Part shown: one piece after another, positions 18,168 through 28,786 of the stretch
Layout: the number at the start of each line of letters is the position of its first letter
How positions within the stretch are numbered: position 1 is the stretch's first letter
DNA from: Candidatus Lumbricidiphila eiseniae
Lineage (GTDB): Bacteria; Actinomycetota; Actinomycetes; Actinomycetales; Microbacteriaceae
Reading direction: 5' to 3'
DNA length: 64,000 nt
NCBI GenBank assembly: GCA_002529645.1
Contig: NAEP01000050.1
Span: 33,601 to 97,600 of the forward strand
Notes under the pieces: generated by a model
Seen by the model: the letters and a program-made list of their open reading frames with translations, nothing else
The model's database searches: none
What the model was told of the DNA's origin: nothing
Translations under genes and position numbers: made by a program

Positions 18168-19478
18168 TCAGGATCTCCCGAAGCGAGCGGAAATCGCCGC
18201 CGCATGCGCGGGCAGATCTTCTTCCGCCGCCAGGGTATGGATGACCGACGCAACCTCTCGCAGTGCTGTCTGGTCATACCGCACCACCTGTTGTGATCGA
18301 AGAAAGGTCGCTGCCGAGAGTCCCGCCGCGTAGCGTGCCTGCCCACCCGTGGGTAACACGTGATTCGATCCGGCGGCGTAGTCGCCGAGGCTAACCGGCG
18401 ACCACTCTCCCACAAAGATCGCGCCCGCGTTATCGATGCGCGCAAGCGTGGCATCCGGTTCACTCACCTGAATTTCCAGGTGTTCGGGCCCAAACGCGTT
18501 GGCGAACGCGGCGGCTTGGGCAAGGTCATCAACGAGCACGATAGCCGATTGGGCTCCGCTCAGTGCCGCCGTCACGCGTTCCCGGTGCTGGGTTGCGGCG
18601 ACACGACGCGCGCAGTGCGCAGCGACAGCGGTTGCAAGCCGAACCGAGGTGGTCACCAGCACGGATGCTGCAAGTTCATCGTGTTCGGCCTGGCTGATCA
18701 GATCCGCCGCAACGATATCGGCGTCGGCACTATCGTCGGCAATGACGAGGATGTCTGTGGGCCCCGCCTCCGCGTCAATCCCGGTGATGCCCTGCACAAC
18801 GCGCTTGGCTGCGGCAACGAACACGTTGCCGGGACCAGCCACCCGCTGCACGGGCTCCAGGTCAATCTCAGGCACCCCGTGCGCGAGCGCGCCAATCGCG
18901 CCCGCGCCGCCCATGGCGTACACCTCCGTAACCCCGAGCAGGCTCGCGGCCGCCGCGACCGTCGGGTGAATCCGCCCGCCGTGCGCCGCCTGCGGCGGAG
19001 AAGCGAGCACGATTGACTCCACCCCGGCGATCTGCGCCGGAACAACGTTCATGACCACACTCGAGGGGTAGACGGCTTTGCCGCCGGGCACATACAGGCC
19101 AACCCGAGCAACAGGGTGCCATCGCTGTTCAACAACGGCACCCGGGGCCAACTCGGTCACGCGCGGGGCAGGGACCTGCGCCGCGCTGGCCCGCCGCACC
19201 CGTGTGATCGTGGATTCGAGGGCCGCACGAACCCGGGGATCGAGCGCCGCTTCGGCCTCTCGAAGCTGCTCGATGGGCACCCGGATGTGCGCGGGCCGCA
19301 CCCGATCGAATCGTTCCGCCTGCGCGACAAGCGCGGCGGCACCGCCGGTGCGCACCTCGTCAATGAGTGCGCGGGCAGCATCCATCGTGACCGCGACATC
19401 CATCCCAGCCCGCGGGATGAGTGCGAGTAGGTCTCTGGTTGACAGCTGTTGACCGCGGAGGTCAATGGTTCTCATCAT
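18168..19478 (-). CDS. hisD: Histidinol dehydrogenase
   Basis: 436 aa zinc/NAD enzyme making the last two oxidations of histidine synthesis. Seen: YVPGGKAVYPSSVVMNVVPA, AGPGNVFVAAAKR, EAGPTDILVIAD, QAEHDELA and GPEHLEI, all conserved active-site segments. ATG at 19478 has GGGA upstream; the tracked start at 19490 has no Shine-Dalgarno, so I use 19478. It follows dnaE by 18 nt and no other his genes are present, so the pathway is split in this genome. Confidence 0.95.
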   Translation of the reverse strand: MMRTIDLRGQQLSTRDLLALIPRAGMDVAVTMDAARALIDEVRTGGAAALVAQAERFDRVRPAHIRVPIEQLREAEAALDPRVRAALESTITRVRRASAAQVPAPRVTELAPGAVVEQRWHPVARVGLYVPGGKAVYPSSVVMNVVPAQIAGVESIVLASPPQAAHGGRIHPTVAAAASLLGVTEVYAMGGAGAIGALAHGVPEIDLEPVQRVAGPGNVFVAAAKRVVQGITGIDAEAGPTDILVIADDSADADIVAADLISQAEHDELAASVLVTTSVRLATAVAAHCARRVAATQHRERVTAALSGAQSAIVLVDDLAQAAAFANAFGPEHLEIQVSEPDATLARIDNAGAIFVGEWSPVSLGDYAAGSNHVLPTGGQARYAAGLSAATFLRSQQVVRYDQTALREVASVIHTLAAEEDLPAHAAAISARFGRS

Positions 19479-19496
19479 GTGTATTCCCATCCGACA

Positions 19497-22400
19497 CTAC
19501 AATAAACAGCCCGGGCCCAGGAGGCTCTTGAGTTCTCCGAACAAATCAGCCGTGACTGCCACAGGTTGCGGCAGTTCAAACACGCGGGCCGTTGTGTCCT
19601 TGACAAGTTTCAAACGCACCTCGGTCGGCCCAGTGTGGCGACCGAGAACCTCGTGCAGCGCGACAATGGTGTCGGTGGTCGCACGATTCTCGGCAACCGC
19701 GATGGTGATCGGTCGATCAGCCTCGGCAACGGTTCCAAGCTCAGGAGAGAAAATACTCTGTGCGCGCACATTTATGCCATCATCGCGGATTCCGACCTGG
19801 CCTTTTACGACAACGATGGCGTCGTTAACGATCGTCGGCGAAAACTCCTTGTACACCTTGCCGAGGAACAAGATGCTGAGTTCACCCGTAAAATCCTCGA
19901 TCTGCACGAGCGCGTATGGTTCACCGCTCTGGCGCCCGACCCGGTGCTGGGCGCTCGTGATAAGCCCGGCAATCGTTACGGTGTCACGATCTTTGATCGT
20001 CTCTGAGGTGGTGAGCTCAAGGATGGTCGTGGACGCGTGTCGAGCGAGCACTGCCTCCATTCCCGCAAGCGGGTGATCGGAGACATACAGCCCGAGCATT
20101 TCCCGTTCAAATGAGAGCTTGTCACGCTTGCTCCACTCGGGCCGGTCGGGCACCTGAGAGACCGGTTCCTGTTCCTGCTCGGCAAACAGCGAGTCAAAGT
20201 CAAATCCGGCCTGGCCGGTCGCTTCCACCCGCTTCTGTGATACCACCGCTTCCACCGCCGATTCGTGAATTTCCATCAGCGCCCGCCGAGTGGAACCAAG
20301 CGAATCGAATGTCCCTGCTTTGATGAGTGACTCCACTGTCCGCTTATTTACCACCGGGATCGGACTCTTCTTGAGGAAATCATGGAAGGATACAAACCGT
20401 CCTTTTTCTTCGCGTGCGTGCCGAATAGCGTCAACCACGTTGAATCCCACGTTTCGCACGGCACCGAGCCCAAACCGGATGTCGTCACCGACGGCGGCAA
20501 AATACCCAATCGATTCATTAACATCCGGTGCAAGCACCCGAATCCCCATCCGGCGACACTCGTTGAGATACACTGCTAGTTTATCCCGGGCATCCCCGAC
20601 GCTCGTGAGCAATGCTGCCATATATTCTGCAGGATAATGCGCCTTCAGATACGCCGTCCAATAACTGAGCACACCGTAGGCTGCCGAGTGAGCCTTGTTA
20701 AACGCATAATCAGAGAACGGCAACAGGATGTCCCACAGTGTCTTTACTGCGTCTTCAGAAAAACCATTCGTGGCCATACCGGCTGCAAAATCAGCGTACT
20801 GTTTATCGAGCTCTTCTTTCTTTTTCTTTCCCATTGCGCGCCGCAGAATATCAGCTTGGCCGAGTGAGAATCCCGCTACCCGCTGTGCAATCGCCATAAC
20901 CTGTTCCTGGTAAATGATGAGACCGTAGGTGGTATCCAGGATGTCTCGCAACGGCTCCGCCAGTTCGGGATGAATCGGCGTGTTTTCTTGTTGCCCATTC
21001 TTGCGCAGCGCGTAGTTCGTGTGTGAATTCGCCCCCATCGGACCCGGTCGGTACAACGCGATGACCGCGGAAATGTCCTCGAAGGTGTCCGGTTTCAGCA
21101 ATCGCAGCAGTGCCCGCATCGGACCGCCGTCGAGCTGGAATACGCCGAGTGTGTCACCCCGGGCGAGCAGCGCGTAGGCGTCCGGGTCATCCAGTGCCAG
21201 CTCTTCCAGTACGGGTCGCTCACTGCGGTTGGAGGCAACATTGTCGAGCGCGTCATCGATAATCGTGAGGTTTCGCAGCCCGAGAAAGTCCATCTTCATA
21301 AGGCCGAGCGCCTCGCACGACGGAAAGTCAAACTGGGTGACGATTTGGCCGTCCTGTTCCCGTTTCATAATCGGGATGATGTCAATGAGCGGATCACTCG
21401 ACATGATGACACCGGCCGCGTGCACACCCCACTGTCGCTTAAGGTTTTCTAACCCAACGGCGGTGTCAAACACCGTCTTGGCATCCGAATTTTCCTCAAT
21501 AAGCTGCCGAATATCGCCCGCTTCTTTATATCTGGGATGCTCCGGAGTAAAAATACCCGAGAGTGGCACGTCTTGCCCCATCACCGCCGGAGGCATAGCC
21601 TTTGTCAATGCCTCGCCCATTCCGTAGGGGAAGCCCAGCACACGCGAGGAATCTTTCAGCGCCTGTTTTGCCTTGATCGTGCCGTAGGTGACGATCTGCG
21701 CAACCCGCTCATCGCCGTACTTTTCGGTAACATACCGAATAACCTCACCCCGTCGGCGCTCGTCAAAATCGACATCGAAGTCGGGCATTGAGACACGATC
21801 CGGGTTGAGGAAGCGTTCGAAGATGAGACCGTGTTCAAGCGGGTCGAGGTCAGTGATCCGCATGGCGTACGCGGCCATTGAACCGGCACCAGACCCGCGG
21901 CCCGGGCCCACTCGAATTCCATTGTTCTTCGACCAGTTAATGAAATCCGCGACAACGAGGAAGTAGCCGGGGAACCCCATCTGAGTGATGACCTCAACCT
22001 CGTAGTTGGCCTGTGTCCGAACTTTTTCTGGAATGCCCCGCGGGTACCGAGCATGCAAACCTCGCTCGACCTCTTTGACAAACCAGCTCGTCTCATCTTC
22101 TCCCTCCGGTACGGGGAATCGGGGCATGTAGTTCGCGGAGGTGTTGAATTCAACGCTGCAGCGTTCGGCAATGAGCAGGGTATTGTCACAGGCATCCGGG
22201 TGGTCACGGAACGTGTTCCGCATCTCGGCCGGGCTCTTCAAATAAAACTCGTCGGCGTCGAACTTGAACCGGTTGGGGTCATCCAGTGTTGATCCTGATT
22301 GCACGCAGAGCAGGGCTGCGTGACTTTTTGCATCTTCTTGGCGGGTGTAGTGCAGGTCATTGGTGGCCACGAGCGGCAGGTTGAGCTCTTTCGCAAGCCG

Positions 22401-23018
22401 GAGTAGGTCTGCGATAACCCGGCGTTCCACGGGCAGCCCGTGGTCCATAATTTCCGCGAAATAGTTATCGGCGCCGAAGATATCCCGGAAGTCAGCTGCC
22501 GCCTGTCGGGCCTGGTCATACTGACCCAGTCGCAGTCTCGTCTGTACCTCACCACCGGGACATCCCGTCGTCGCAATGAGCCCGCGCGCATACTGTTGTA
22601 GCAGCTCTCGATCCATCCGGGGCTTGAAATAGTACCCCTCAATGGATGCTCGGCTCGAGAGCCGAAACAGATTGTGCATGCCCTCGGTGCTCTCCGAAAG
22701 CAGGGTTATGTGGGTGTACGAACCAGAGCCGGACACATCGTCTTCACCGCTTGCGCCGCTGCCCCACCGTACTCGCGTTTTATCGGTGCGGTGGGTACCC
22801 GGTGTGAGATACGCCTCGGTGCCGATGATGGGCTTCACACCCTGCAGGGTGGCCTTTTTCCAGAAATCGAACGCGCCGAACATATTGCCGTGGTCGGTGA
22901 TCGCGATGGCCGTCATACCCTGCGCCCGGGTAGCCGAGATAAGCTCGGCTACCCGGGCGGCACCGTCGAGCATTGAATACTCGGTGTGCACGTGCAGGTG
23001 AGCAAACGACTCAGACAC
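19497..23018 (-). CDS. dnaE: DNA polymerase III subunit alpha
   Basis: 1173 aa replicative polymerase. PHP domain at the N-terminus (HLHVHTEYSMLDG), palm with the catalytic acids in MPDFDVDFDERRRGEV (~residue 395-410), then helix-hairpin-helix and OB-fold regions (DRDTVTIAGLI). GTG at 23018 is preceded by AAGGAG at ideal spacing and replaces the tracked start at 23039. Length and order match the housekeeping DnaE1 of actinobacteria. Confidence 0.97.
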   Translation of the reverse strand: MSESFAHLHVHTEYSMLDGAARVAELISATRAQGMTAIAITDHGNMFGAFDFWKKATLQGVKPIIGTEAYLTPGTHRTDKTRVRWGSGASGEDDVSGSGSYTHITLLSESTEGMHNLFRLSSRASIEGYYFKPRMDRELLQQYARGLIATTGCPGGEVQTRLRLGQYDQARQAAADFRDIFGADNYFAEIMDHGLPVERRVIADLLRLAKELNLPLVATNDLHYTRQEDAKSHAALLCVQSGSTLDDPNRFKFDADEFYLKSPAEMRNTFRDHPDACDNTLLIAERCSVEFNTSANYMPRFPVPEGEDETSWFVKEVERGLHARYPRGIPEKVRTQANYEVEVITQMGFPGYFLVVADFINWSKNNGIRVGPGRGSGAGSMAAYAMRITDLDPLEHGLIFERFLNPDRVSMPDFDVDFDERRRGEVIRYVTEKYGDERVAQIVTYGTIKAKQALKDSSRVLGFPYGMGEALTKAMPPAVMGQDVPLSGIFTPEHPRYKEAGDIRQLIEENSDAKTVFDTAVGLENLKRQWGVHAAGVIMSSDPLIDIIPIMKREQDGQIVTQFDFPSCEALGLMKMDFLGLRNLTIIDDALDNVASNRSERPVLEELALDDPDAYALLARGDTLGVFQLDGGPMRALLRLLKPDTFEDISAVIALYRPGPMGANSHTNYALRKNGQQENTPIHPELAEPLRDILDTTYGLIIYQEQVMAIAQRVAGFSLGQADILRRAMGKKKKEELDKQYADFAAGMATNGFSEDAVKTLWDILLPFSDYAFNKAHSAAYGVLSYWTAYLKAHYPAEYMAALLTSVGDARDKLAVYLNECRRMGIRVLAPDVNESIGYFAAVGDDIRFGLGAVRNVGFNVVDAIRHAREEKGRFVSFHDFLKKSPIPVVNKRTVESLIKAGTFDSLGSTRRALMEIHESAVEAVVSQKRVEATGQAGFDFDSLFAEQEQEPVSQVPDRPEWSKRDKLSFEREMLGLYVSDHPLAGMEAVLARHASTTILELTTSETIKDRDTVTIAGLITSAQHRVGRQSGEPYALVQIEDFTGELSILFLGKVYKEFSPTIVNDAIVVVKGQVGIRDDGINVRAQSIFSPELGTVAEADRPITIAVAENRATTDTIVALHEVLGRHTGPTEVRLKLVKDTTARVFELPQPVAVTADLFGELKSLLGPGCLL

Positions 23019-23082
23019 AAATCTCCTTACTCGGTGCACTGCCTCAGTGTGCGGGGAAGACTTTCAGTTTACGTTCGCTCGG

Positions 23083-24009
23083 CTACGAACCGTTGCGCAA
23101 CATCGTCAGTGCATTGGCTAGGTCACCGGGATACTCCGAGTGGAAGCTCACCCACTCCCCCGACCCGGGATGGCGCAGCGTGAGCTCGCGCGCGTGCAAC
23201 CACTGCCGCGTCACGCTCAAACGCTCTGCGAGCACCGGATCAGCACCGTACATGAGGTCACCGACACAGGGATGGCGCTGTGCCGCCATGTGCACCCGAA
23301 TCTGGTGGGTTCGTCCTGTCTCAAGATGAATTTCCAGCAGGGATGCCCCGACAAATGCCTCCACCGTCTCGTAGTGCGTGACCGCGTGTCGGCCGTCGGC
23401 TGTGACCGCAAACCTCCACTCCGAATGGGGGTGTCGCCCGACGGGCGCATCGATCGTGCCACGCAGGGGATCCGGATGCCCCTGGACAACGGTGTGATAG
23501 ATCTTTGTCACCTCGCGGTCGTGAAACTGTCGCTTCAACTCTGTGTAGGCTCGTTCGCTCTTTGCCACAACCATGAGCCCACTCGTGCCGGCATCAAGGC
23601 GGTGCACAACCCCCTGCCGCTCTGCCGCACCCGATGTGGAAATCCGGAAGCCCGCCGCAGCAAGCCCACCCACCACCGTTGGTCCCGTCCATCCGAGCGA
23701 GGGATGCGCCGCGACTCCCGCCGGTTTGTCCACGACCACGATGTCTTCGTCATCGTGGATGATATTCATGCCGGGAATGACAACGGATTCAACACTCAGC
23801 ACTCGTGGTGTCTGCCACGCCACGGTCAACCACGAATTCGCATGCAGTCGATCTGATTTTCCGACGATAACACCGTCTACGCTCACCCCACCCTGTTCGA
23901 CAATGGTCGTCGCAAAGGTACGGGAGAGTCCGAGCAACCTGGCGACGCCGACATCCACCCGTGCACCACTGAGACCCTCGGGAACCGGAAGGGAACGCTG
24001 CTGATCCAT
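23083..24009 (-). CDS. RluA-family pseudouridine synthase (RluD-like)
   Basis: 308 aa. An N-terminal S4-like RNA-binding segment (residues ~10-75, with [20 protein letters not shown]) precedes the catalytic domain with [18 protein letters not shown], whose Asp forms the enzyme-RNA adduct. Likely isomerises uridines in 23S rRNA. Located between lspA and dnaE as in many actinobacteria; starts 17 nt after the lspA stop. Exact target uridines are not predictable. Confidence 0.93.
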   Translation of the reverse strand: MDQQRSLPVPEGLSGARVDVGVARLLGLSRTFATTIVEQGGVSVDGVIVGKSDRLHANSWLTVAWQTPRVLSVESVVIPGMNIIHDDEDIVVVDKPAGVAAHPSLGWTGPTVVGGLAAAGFRISTSGAAERQGVVHRLDAGTSGLMVVAKSERAYTELKRQFHDREVTKIYHTVVQGHPDPLRGTIDAPVGRHPHSEWRFAVTADGRHAVTHYETVEAFVGASLLEIHLETGRTHQIRVHMAAQRHPCVGDLMYGADPVLAERLSVTRQWLHARELTLRHPGSGEWVSFHSEYPGDLANALTMLRNGS

Positions 24010-24026
24010 GAAGTTGATCTGCCGGT

Positions 24027-24617
24027 TCAGTGGGCGGGGTCAGCGGCCGCGAGCTCAACGGTCCCGTTTGAGTCAGCGTCGGGTGCTGTTGTCGCGCCTC
24101 GGGCCTCGACCGAGCCATCCAGTCGTACGCCGCGAAGGGTAATCAGCAGAAACAATCCCATGCTCACCACGATCGAGGCATCCGCCATGTTGTAGATTGC
24201 GGGCAGCATCCACGGCATGGAAATAAAGTCGACGACCTCACCGCGGCCAAATCCGGGTTCCCGAAACAGCCGGTCGGTGAGATTGCCGAGCACACCGCCG
24301 AGCAGTAGTCCCAGCAGGATGGCCCACGAGAGCGAGTGGATTCGCCGAGAAAACCACACGATAACCACAGCGACAATCACTGCCAGAATCGTGAAGATCC
24401 AGGTCATTCCGCTCGCGAGCGAGAATGCGGCACCCGAATTACGGACAAAATTCCACTGCAAGACCGGCCCAAGAACCGGAATGACCTCACCCTCACGCAT
24501 CGTCGTAACGACCAGGAACTTGCTGAACTGATCGATACCCAGCGCAATCAGGGCCGCACTCGCCAGAACCGGGAGAGCGATCGCCGAGCGAATCACTCGT
24601 CGCGGCTCAGACTCCAC
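24027..24617 (-). CDS. lspA: Lipoprotein signal peptidase (signal peptidase II)
   Basis: 196 aa membrane aspartyl protease that cleaves the signal peptides of prolipoproteins after lipidation. Four helices; catalytic aspartates in [13 protein letters not shown] and [19 protein letters not shown] is also conserved. The C-terminal ~35 residues are a hydrophilic tail. Starts 5 nt after wag31. Needed for lipoproteins such as the sugar-binding protein in this window. Confidence 0.96.
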   Translation of the reverse strand: MESEPRRVIRSAIALPVLASAALIALGIDQFSKFLVVTTMREGEVIPVLGPVLQWNFVRNSGAAFSLASGMTWIFTILAVIVAVVIVWFSRRIHSLSWAILLGLLLGGVLGNLTDRLFREPGFGRGEVVDFISMPWMLPAIYNMADASIVVSMGLFLLITLRGVRLDGSVEARGATTAPDADSNGTVELAAADPAH

Positions 24618-24622
24618 GCGTC

Positions 24623-25387
24623 TCAGGCCACGCTGCCCGGAAAGGGCGTACCGGGTGTACCCGTCGCGCGTGCCTGCACAACGCTCGCGGAATCAAGGTC
24701 CTGCAATTGGCCCTCAATGTATGCACGAAGCTTGCGCCGGTAGTCGTGCTCGAAGGTCCGCAGTTCATCGACCCGCCGCTGCAAACCGACTCGCTCTTGC
24801 TCCAGCGCCACAAGCTTAGAGCGCATGGATGCCTCGGCGTCGCTGCCAATGCGGGCCGCAGTCGCCTTGCCCTCGGCGATAAGCGCGTCCCGCTTGTTGA
24901 TTCCCTCGCGGACGTGTTCTTCGTGCAGGCGGCGCGCGAGTTGCAAAAGGTTCGCGGAGTCGCGCTCTTCGTCGGTCGGCGATGCGCTCGCAGCCGGGAG
25001 CGGTGCGGGCAGCGATCCCGGAATCGCGGCGACGGGAGCGGCGGTGATCGTCGGGGCTGCCATCGCAGGTGGGCGTTCGGCGGCAGGTGCCTGCCTCTGG
25101 CGGGACAGCTCTGCCCGTGCCTCGGCGAGCTGCGAACGCAGCGCCTGTACCTCTTGCTCGACCTGCGCAGCTCGGCTCTTCGCGGGTTCCAGAGAACGAA
25201 CTGCGTCGGCCGCTTTCGACTCCGCGACCGTGACCCGTTCGCGGAGTTGTTCATTCTCCTGCGCGAGACGGCGCAGCTCTATGACAACTTCGTCGAGAAA
25301 GTCATCGACCTGATCTTGATCGTAGCCTTCACGAAATTTCGTCTTTTCGAAACTCTTATTGACCACATCATCCGGCGTGAGCGCCAT
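24623..25387 (-). CDS. wag31: DivIVA/Wag31 polar growth protein
   Basis: 254 aa cytoskeletal protein that gathers at poles and directs cell-wall insertion. The N-terminal DivIVA domain (ALTPDDVVNKSFEKTKFREG, residues 2-21) is followed by coiled coil to ~95, an Ala/Pro linker (~100-145) and a second coiled coil to ~240. Located beside sepF/yggT as in most actinobacteria. Confidence 0.95.
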   Translation of the reverse strand: MALTPDDVVNKSFEKTKFREGYDQDQVDDFLDEVVIELRRLAQENEQLRERVTVAESKAADAVRSLEPAKSRAAQVEQEVQALRSQLAEARAELSRQRQAPAAERPPAMAAPTITAAPVAAIPGSLPAPLPAASASPTDEERDSANLLQLARRLHEEHVREGINKRDALIAEGKATAARIGSDAEASMRSKLVALEQERVGLQRRVDELRTFEHDYRRKLRAYIEGQLQDLDSASVVQARATGTPGTPFPGSVA

Positions 25388-25510
25388 AACGAACCATCCT
25401 CAATTTTCACAGGGTAAGTACAAACGGTACCAGAGACAATGAACTCAGCGAACACCGCAGCCCCAGCGAGACCCCACGAACGCACGCACTATCATCCAGC
25501 ACTCTCGAGA

Positions 25511-25825
25511 CTATCCCCCCACCGAGATACGCGCCAACCACGACACCGTATTCATTCCCACAACCACCAGAAGCATGGCCAGCGACCAGGCAAGATCGAA
25601 CGAGACGGGGCCGATCCGAATCGGGGGGAGGATCCGCCGGAACAGTCGAATCAACGGGTCAGTGATGGAGTACCCGAGTTCGATGAGAACCAGCAAGAAC
25701 CCGGAGGGTCGCCACCCGTGATTGATAGAGCGCACGAGATCAACAAGAAGCCTGCCCCACATCACAAAGAAGTACAGCAGCAGAACCCAGTAGGCAATAT
25801 TCCAGATGACGTACAGGGCGGTCAC
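25511..25825 (-). CDS. YggT-family membrane protein
   Basis: 104 aa with two hydrophobic segments (NIAYWVLLLYFFVMWGRLLV; LAWSLAMLLVVVGMNTVSWL) and the conserved central ITDPLIRLFRRILPP. YggT proteins regularly sit between sepF and divIVA and are thought to help envelope or division organisation, but no reaction is known. It starts 6 nt after the sepF stop. The 123-nt gap to wag31 holds no visible gene. Confidence 0.92.
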   Translation of the reverse strand: MTALYVIWNIAYWVLLLYFFVMWGRLLVDLVRSINHGWRPSGFLLVLIELGYSITDPLIRLFRRILPPIRIGPVSFDLAWSLAMLLVVVGMNTVSWLARISVGG

Positions 25826-25831
25826 ACAGCC

Positions 25832-26302
25832 TTAGGCGCGGTGGAAGAATGAGGCATCTACCTCGCTGCTGGCGTCGCTTTGCTCACCGGTGACAACGAT
25901 GTGTGCGGGTGAGAGCACAAAGACCTTGTCGGCAACTCGCTCGATCTTGCCGTAGAGCCCCTGCGACAGACCGCTTGCGAAGTCAACGAGGCGCCGAGCG
26001 TCACCGTCGGACATCTGCGCAACATTGATAATGACCGGAACGCCATCGCGGAAGGACTCAGCAATGAGCTGCGCGTCTTTGTACTGGCGCGGATGCACCG
26101 TCAAAATCTCGTTCAGGTGCGGCTGCGATGCGGCGGCCTGAATGTGCTTGCGCGGCAGTGGCGTGACCGGAGCGGCTGCCCGTGTTGGGGCGAGTGCCTG
26201 CGGTACCTGCTGCTGAACAGCGGGAGCCTGCGGGGCCTCCGCTTCGTACTCCTCGTCAGCGAGGCCAAGGTAGACCATGGTTTTCTTGAGGGGGTTGGAC
26301 AT
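25832..26302 (-). CDS. sepF: Cell division protein SepF
   Basis: 156 aa. The N-terminal membrane-binding helix ([18 protein letters not shown]) is joined by an Ala/Pro/Gln linker to the FtsZ-binding core (~residues 65-140; [39 protein letters not shown]). In actinobacteria, which lack FtsA, SepF is the essential membrane anchor of FtsZ. Sits between yggS and yggT in the usual order. Confidence 0.96.
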   Translation of the reverse strand: MSNPLKKTMVYLGLADEEYEAEAPQAPAVQQQVPQALAPTRAAAPVTPLPRKHIQAAASQPHLNEILTVHPRQYKDAQLIAESFRDGVPVIINVAQMSDGDARRLVDFASGLSQGLYGKIERVADKVFVLSPAHIVVTGEQSDASSEVDASFFHRA

Positions 26303-26338
26303 GACTGCCTCCGGTTGGTGATGTGCGTCTTGACGAGG

Positions 26339-27229
26339 TTAACCGATATTTACTCGTTTTCCGGTGATTGCGGACCCAATTCGCAGGTGTGTCGCGCCCT
26401 CAAGGATCGCCTCGCGGTAATCACCCGACATTCCCATCGACAGTGCGCTCGCATCGGGCACTATCTGCTGAACCCGTTCCGACAGAGCGCGAAGGCGCGC
26501 AAAAATCCGGCGCGGTGGCTCCCCGAGTGGGGCGACCGTCATGAGTCCCAGCAAACGGAGGCTCGGTGCCGCGGCAATGCGTTCCGCGAGGTGTTCCACA
26601 AGGTGCGGAAGCGTGCCGCCCCGAGAACCACCGGGAACCCCGCCGACTCCCTCCGTACCCACGGAGCGTGCCAACGCGCTCATGGGTGCGGCAGCGCAGC
26701 CGCGGGCGGAGCCGGCGGCATCTGAGTCATCCAGATTGACCTGGATAAAACAGTCGAGCGGGCCCGCACTCGTGCCGAGCGGACCCACATCCCCACCGAG
26801 CGCACTCCTCCCCGGCTCGAGCGGGCCCACATCCCCACCGTGCACACCCGCCCCCACCCTGGGCACTCCCACATCCCCACCGTGTGCGCCTGCCCCCGCC
26901 TCGAGCGCACTCACAAGCTCAACCCGATCAATCGAGTGAACAACACGCGCATAGCGGCGAACCTGCCGCGCCTTATTGCTTTGCAACTGCCCAATAAAGT
27001 GCCAGCGAAGGTGAAGAGGCGCCAGTTCCTGCGCCTTTGCACGCGCCTCCTGGTGACGGTTCTCACCGACCTCGCTCACCCCCAGTTTCGCCAGCTCGGC
27101 AACAAGCGATGCCGGGTGAAACTTTGTCACGACGATCATCGTGATCGATGCCGGGTCGCGTTCTGCGCTCCGCGCTGCATCCACGATCTCACTCTGCACC
27201 GACGCGAGCCGCTCGGCGAGATCGGTCAC
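26339..27229 (-). CDS. yggS: YggS-family PLP-binding protein with an internal repeat expansion
   Basis: 296 aa homologue of PLPBP/YggS, a pyridoxal-phosphate homeostasis protein. [20 protein letters not shown] carries the PLP lysine (~residue 36), GENRHQEA follows, and [20 protein letters not shown] near the C-terminus binds phosphate. Usual length is ~230. The excess lies at ~110-155, where a Gly-rich block repeats GGDVG three times, encoded by a 42-bp tandem, plus a second Gly/Ala-rich stretch at ~170-205. Both interrupt loops and keep frame, so the protein may still fold. ATG overlaps the ftsZ region by 4 nt. Confidence 0.88.
   Translation of the reverse strand: MTDLAERLASVQSEIVDAARSAERDPASITMIVVTKFHPASLVAELAKLGVSEVGENRHQEARAKAQELAPLHLRWHFIGQLQSNKARQVRRYARVVHSIDRVELVSALEAGAGAHGGDVGVPRVGAGVHGGDVGPLEPGRSALGGDVGPLGTSAGPLDCFIQVNLDDSDAAGSARGCAAAPMSALARSVGTEGVGGVPGGSRGGTLPHLVEHLAERIAAAPSLRLLGLMTVAPLGEPPRRIFARLRALSERVQQIVPDASALSMGMSGDYREAILEGATHLRIGSAITGKRVNIG
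26784..26882. repeat. 42-bp in-frame tandem repeat inside yggS
   Basis: CCCACATCCCCACCG begins at 26784, 26826 and 26868, an exact 42-bp pitch (14 codons). Flanking parts of the unit have diverged more. Behaves as a coding minisatellite. Confidence 0.8.
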
Positions 27230-28497
27230 TTCAGGAAGTCGGGAATATCGAGGTCGTCGTCCTCGTCTTCAAAGCCCGGTTCCGCAACGATGCGTTGACC
27301 CTCACCCGGTGGTGAGGCATCCCAGGAGGGTGTTGCGGCGGAACCGGAGGACTCGAGAAAGGATGTCGGTGCCGATGAAAACCCGGCTGATACAGCAGAT
27401 CCGTCCAGTGCACCATCCGATGAGAACGAACCGGCCGCTGTCGCACCGGACGCGGCGAATCCGGGTAGCCCACCGAGTGCACTCCCGAACTCGCTCGAAC
27501 CCTGGTCGGCACGGCCGAGTCCGGTACTCCCGACACGGCGAACGGTAGGTTCTCCGCCGTCGAACCCGGCGGCAATGACCGTCACCCGCACCTCATCACC
27601 GAGCGAGTCGTCAATGACGGCACCAAAGATGATATTGGCCTCGGGATGCACCGCCTCCTGCACCAGTCGCGCGGCATCGTTGATCTCAAAAATACCCAGG
27701 TTAGAGCCACCCTGGATCGAGAGCAACACTCCGTGTGCTCCCTCAATGGATGCCTCAAGCAGCGGGCTCGCAACCGCCAGCTCTGCCGCCTTGATCGCGC
27801 GGTCGGCACCGCGCGATGAACCAATTCCCATGAGCGCCGACCCGGCACCCTGCATAACCGACTTCACGTCGGCAAAGTCAAGGTTGATGAGGCCGGGAGT
27901 GGTGATGAGATCGGTGATGCCCTGTACCCCTGCAAGAAGCACCTGGTCTGCCGTCCCAAATGCCTCGAGCATGGAGATGCCGCGGTCACTGATCTCGAGC
28001 AGCCGATCGTTGGGCACGACGATGAGGGTGTCAACCTCTTCCTTCAGTCGCGCGACCCCCTGGTCGGCCTGGCTCTGACGGCGCTTGCCCTCAAACCCAA
28101 ACGGCTTGGTCACAACACCGATCGTGAGCGCGCCAATCGATTTCGCAATCCGGGCGACAACCGGTGCGCCGCCGGTGCCAGTGCCGCCACCTTCACCCGC
28201 CGTGACAAACACCATGTCTGCACCCGCGAGAGCCTCTTCAATTTCCTCCAGGTGATCTTCCGCCGCACGGCGACCGACCTCGGGGTCAGCACCGGCACCG
28301 AGACCACGAGTCAGGTCACGACCGACATCCAGTTTGACGTCGGCATCGGACATGAGCAGCGCCTGCGCATCGGTATTGATCGCAATGAACTCAACCCCCC
28401 GCAATCCGAGCTCGATCATCCGATTGACAGCGTTAACACCGCCACCTCCGATACCGACAACCTTGATAACGGCGAGGTAGTTCTGGTGTGTTGACAT
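27226..28497 (-). CDS. ftsZ: Cell division GTPase FtsZ
   Basis: 423 aa tubulin homologue that forms the division ring. [19 protein letters not shown] at the N-terminus, tubulin signature [11 protein letters not shown] (~105), and the C-terminal SepF/partner-binding peptide [11 protein letters not shown] are intact. Residues ~315-410 are a long Ser/Gly/Ala-rich linker. The tracked start at 28515 is rejected: ATG at 28497 has GAAGGG upstream and the standard N-terminus. Confidence 0.97.
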   Translation of the reverse strand: MSTHQNYLAVIKVVGIGGGGVNAVNRMIELGLRGVEFIAINTDAQALLMSDADVKLDVGRDLTRGLGAGADPEVGRRAAEDHLEEIEEALAGADMVFVTAGEGGGTGTGGAPVVARIAKSIGALTIGVVTKPFGFEGKRRQSQADQGVARLKEEVDTLIVVPNDRLLEISDRGISMLEAFGTADQVLLAGVQGITDLITTPGLINLDFADVKSVMQGAGSALMGIGSSRGADRAIKAAELAVASPLLEASIEGAHGVLLSIQGGSNLGIFEINDAARLVQEAVHPEANIIFGAVIDDSLGDEVRVTVIAAGFDGGEPTVRRVGSTGLGRADQGSSEFGSALGGLPGFAASGATAAGSFSSDGALDGSAVSAGFSSAPTSFLESSGSAATPSWDASPPGEGQRIVAEPGFEDEDDDLDIPDFLK

Positions 28498-28786
28498 GTT
28501 TGGCCCTTCGTGCAAAACTCGTACCCTAAACCTGTGCTTGAGGGTTTCTCGTCACTGAGCTGGCGTGGTTACAACTGACCGTAAGCGTCATGCGCGATGC
28601 GTGAGACAAGGCCGTCCCGCGTGTCGTGAACCTCGACTCGCGCGGGTACTTTATCGGTCGGTAAACCCCGCTCAAACTGAGGTTTTATCAGTAAAAATGG
28701 CACACGACCCCCTCCGCTCAACCGCTCAACCGGGGTCAGCGGGCCATCGGTGAGACCGGCGGGTGAGACCGGCCGGATCCCCGAAC
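28498..28786. other. ftsQ-ftsZ intergenic region, no gene
   Basis: About 290 nt separate ftsQ from ftsZ. No coding ORF or ftsA is present. Short direct repeats (GTGAGACCGG twice; CCGCTCAA twice) near 28720-28775 may form weak hairpins. A dedicated ftsZ promoter is expected here, but no clear -35/-10 pair was picked. Confidence 0.6.

Noticed and set aside
17443-18333. 296-aa plus-strand ORF over the LacI-type gene
   Set aside because: Antisense shadow; the minus strand has a clear LacI helix-turn-helix and operon context.
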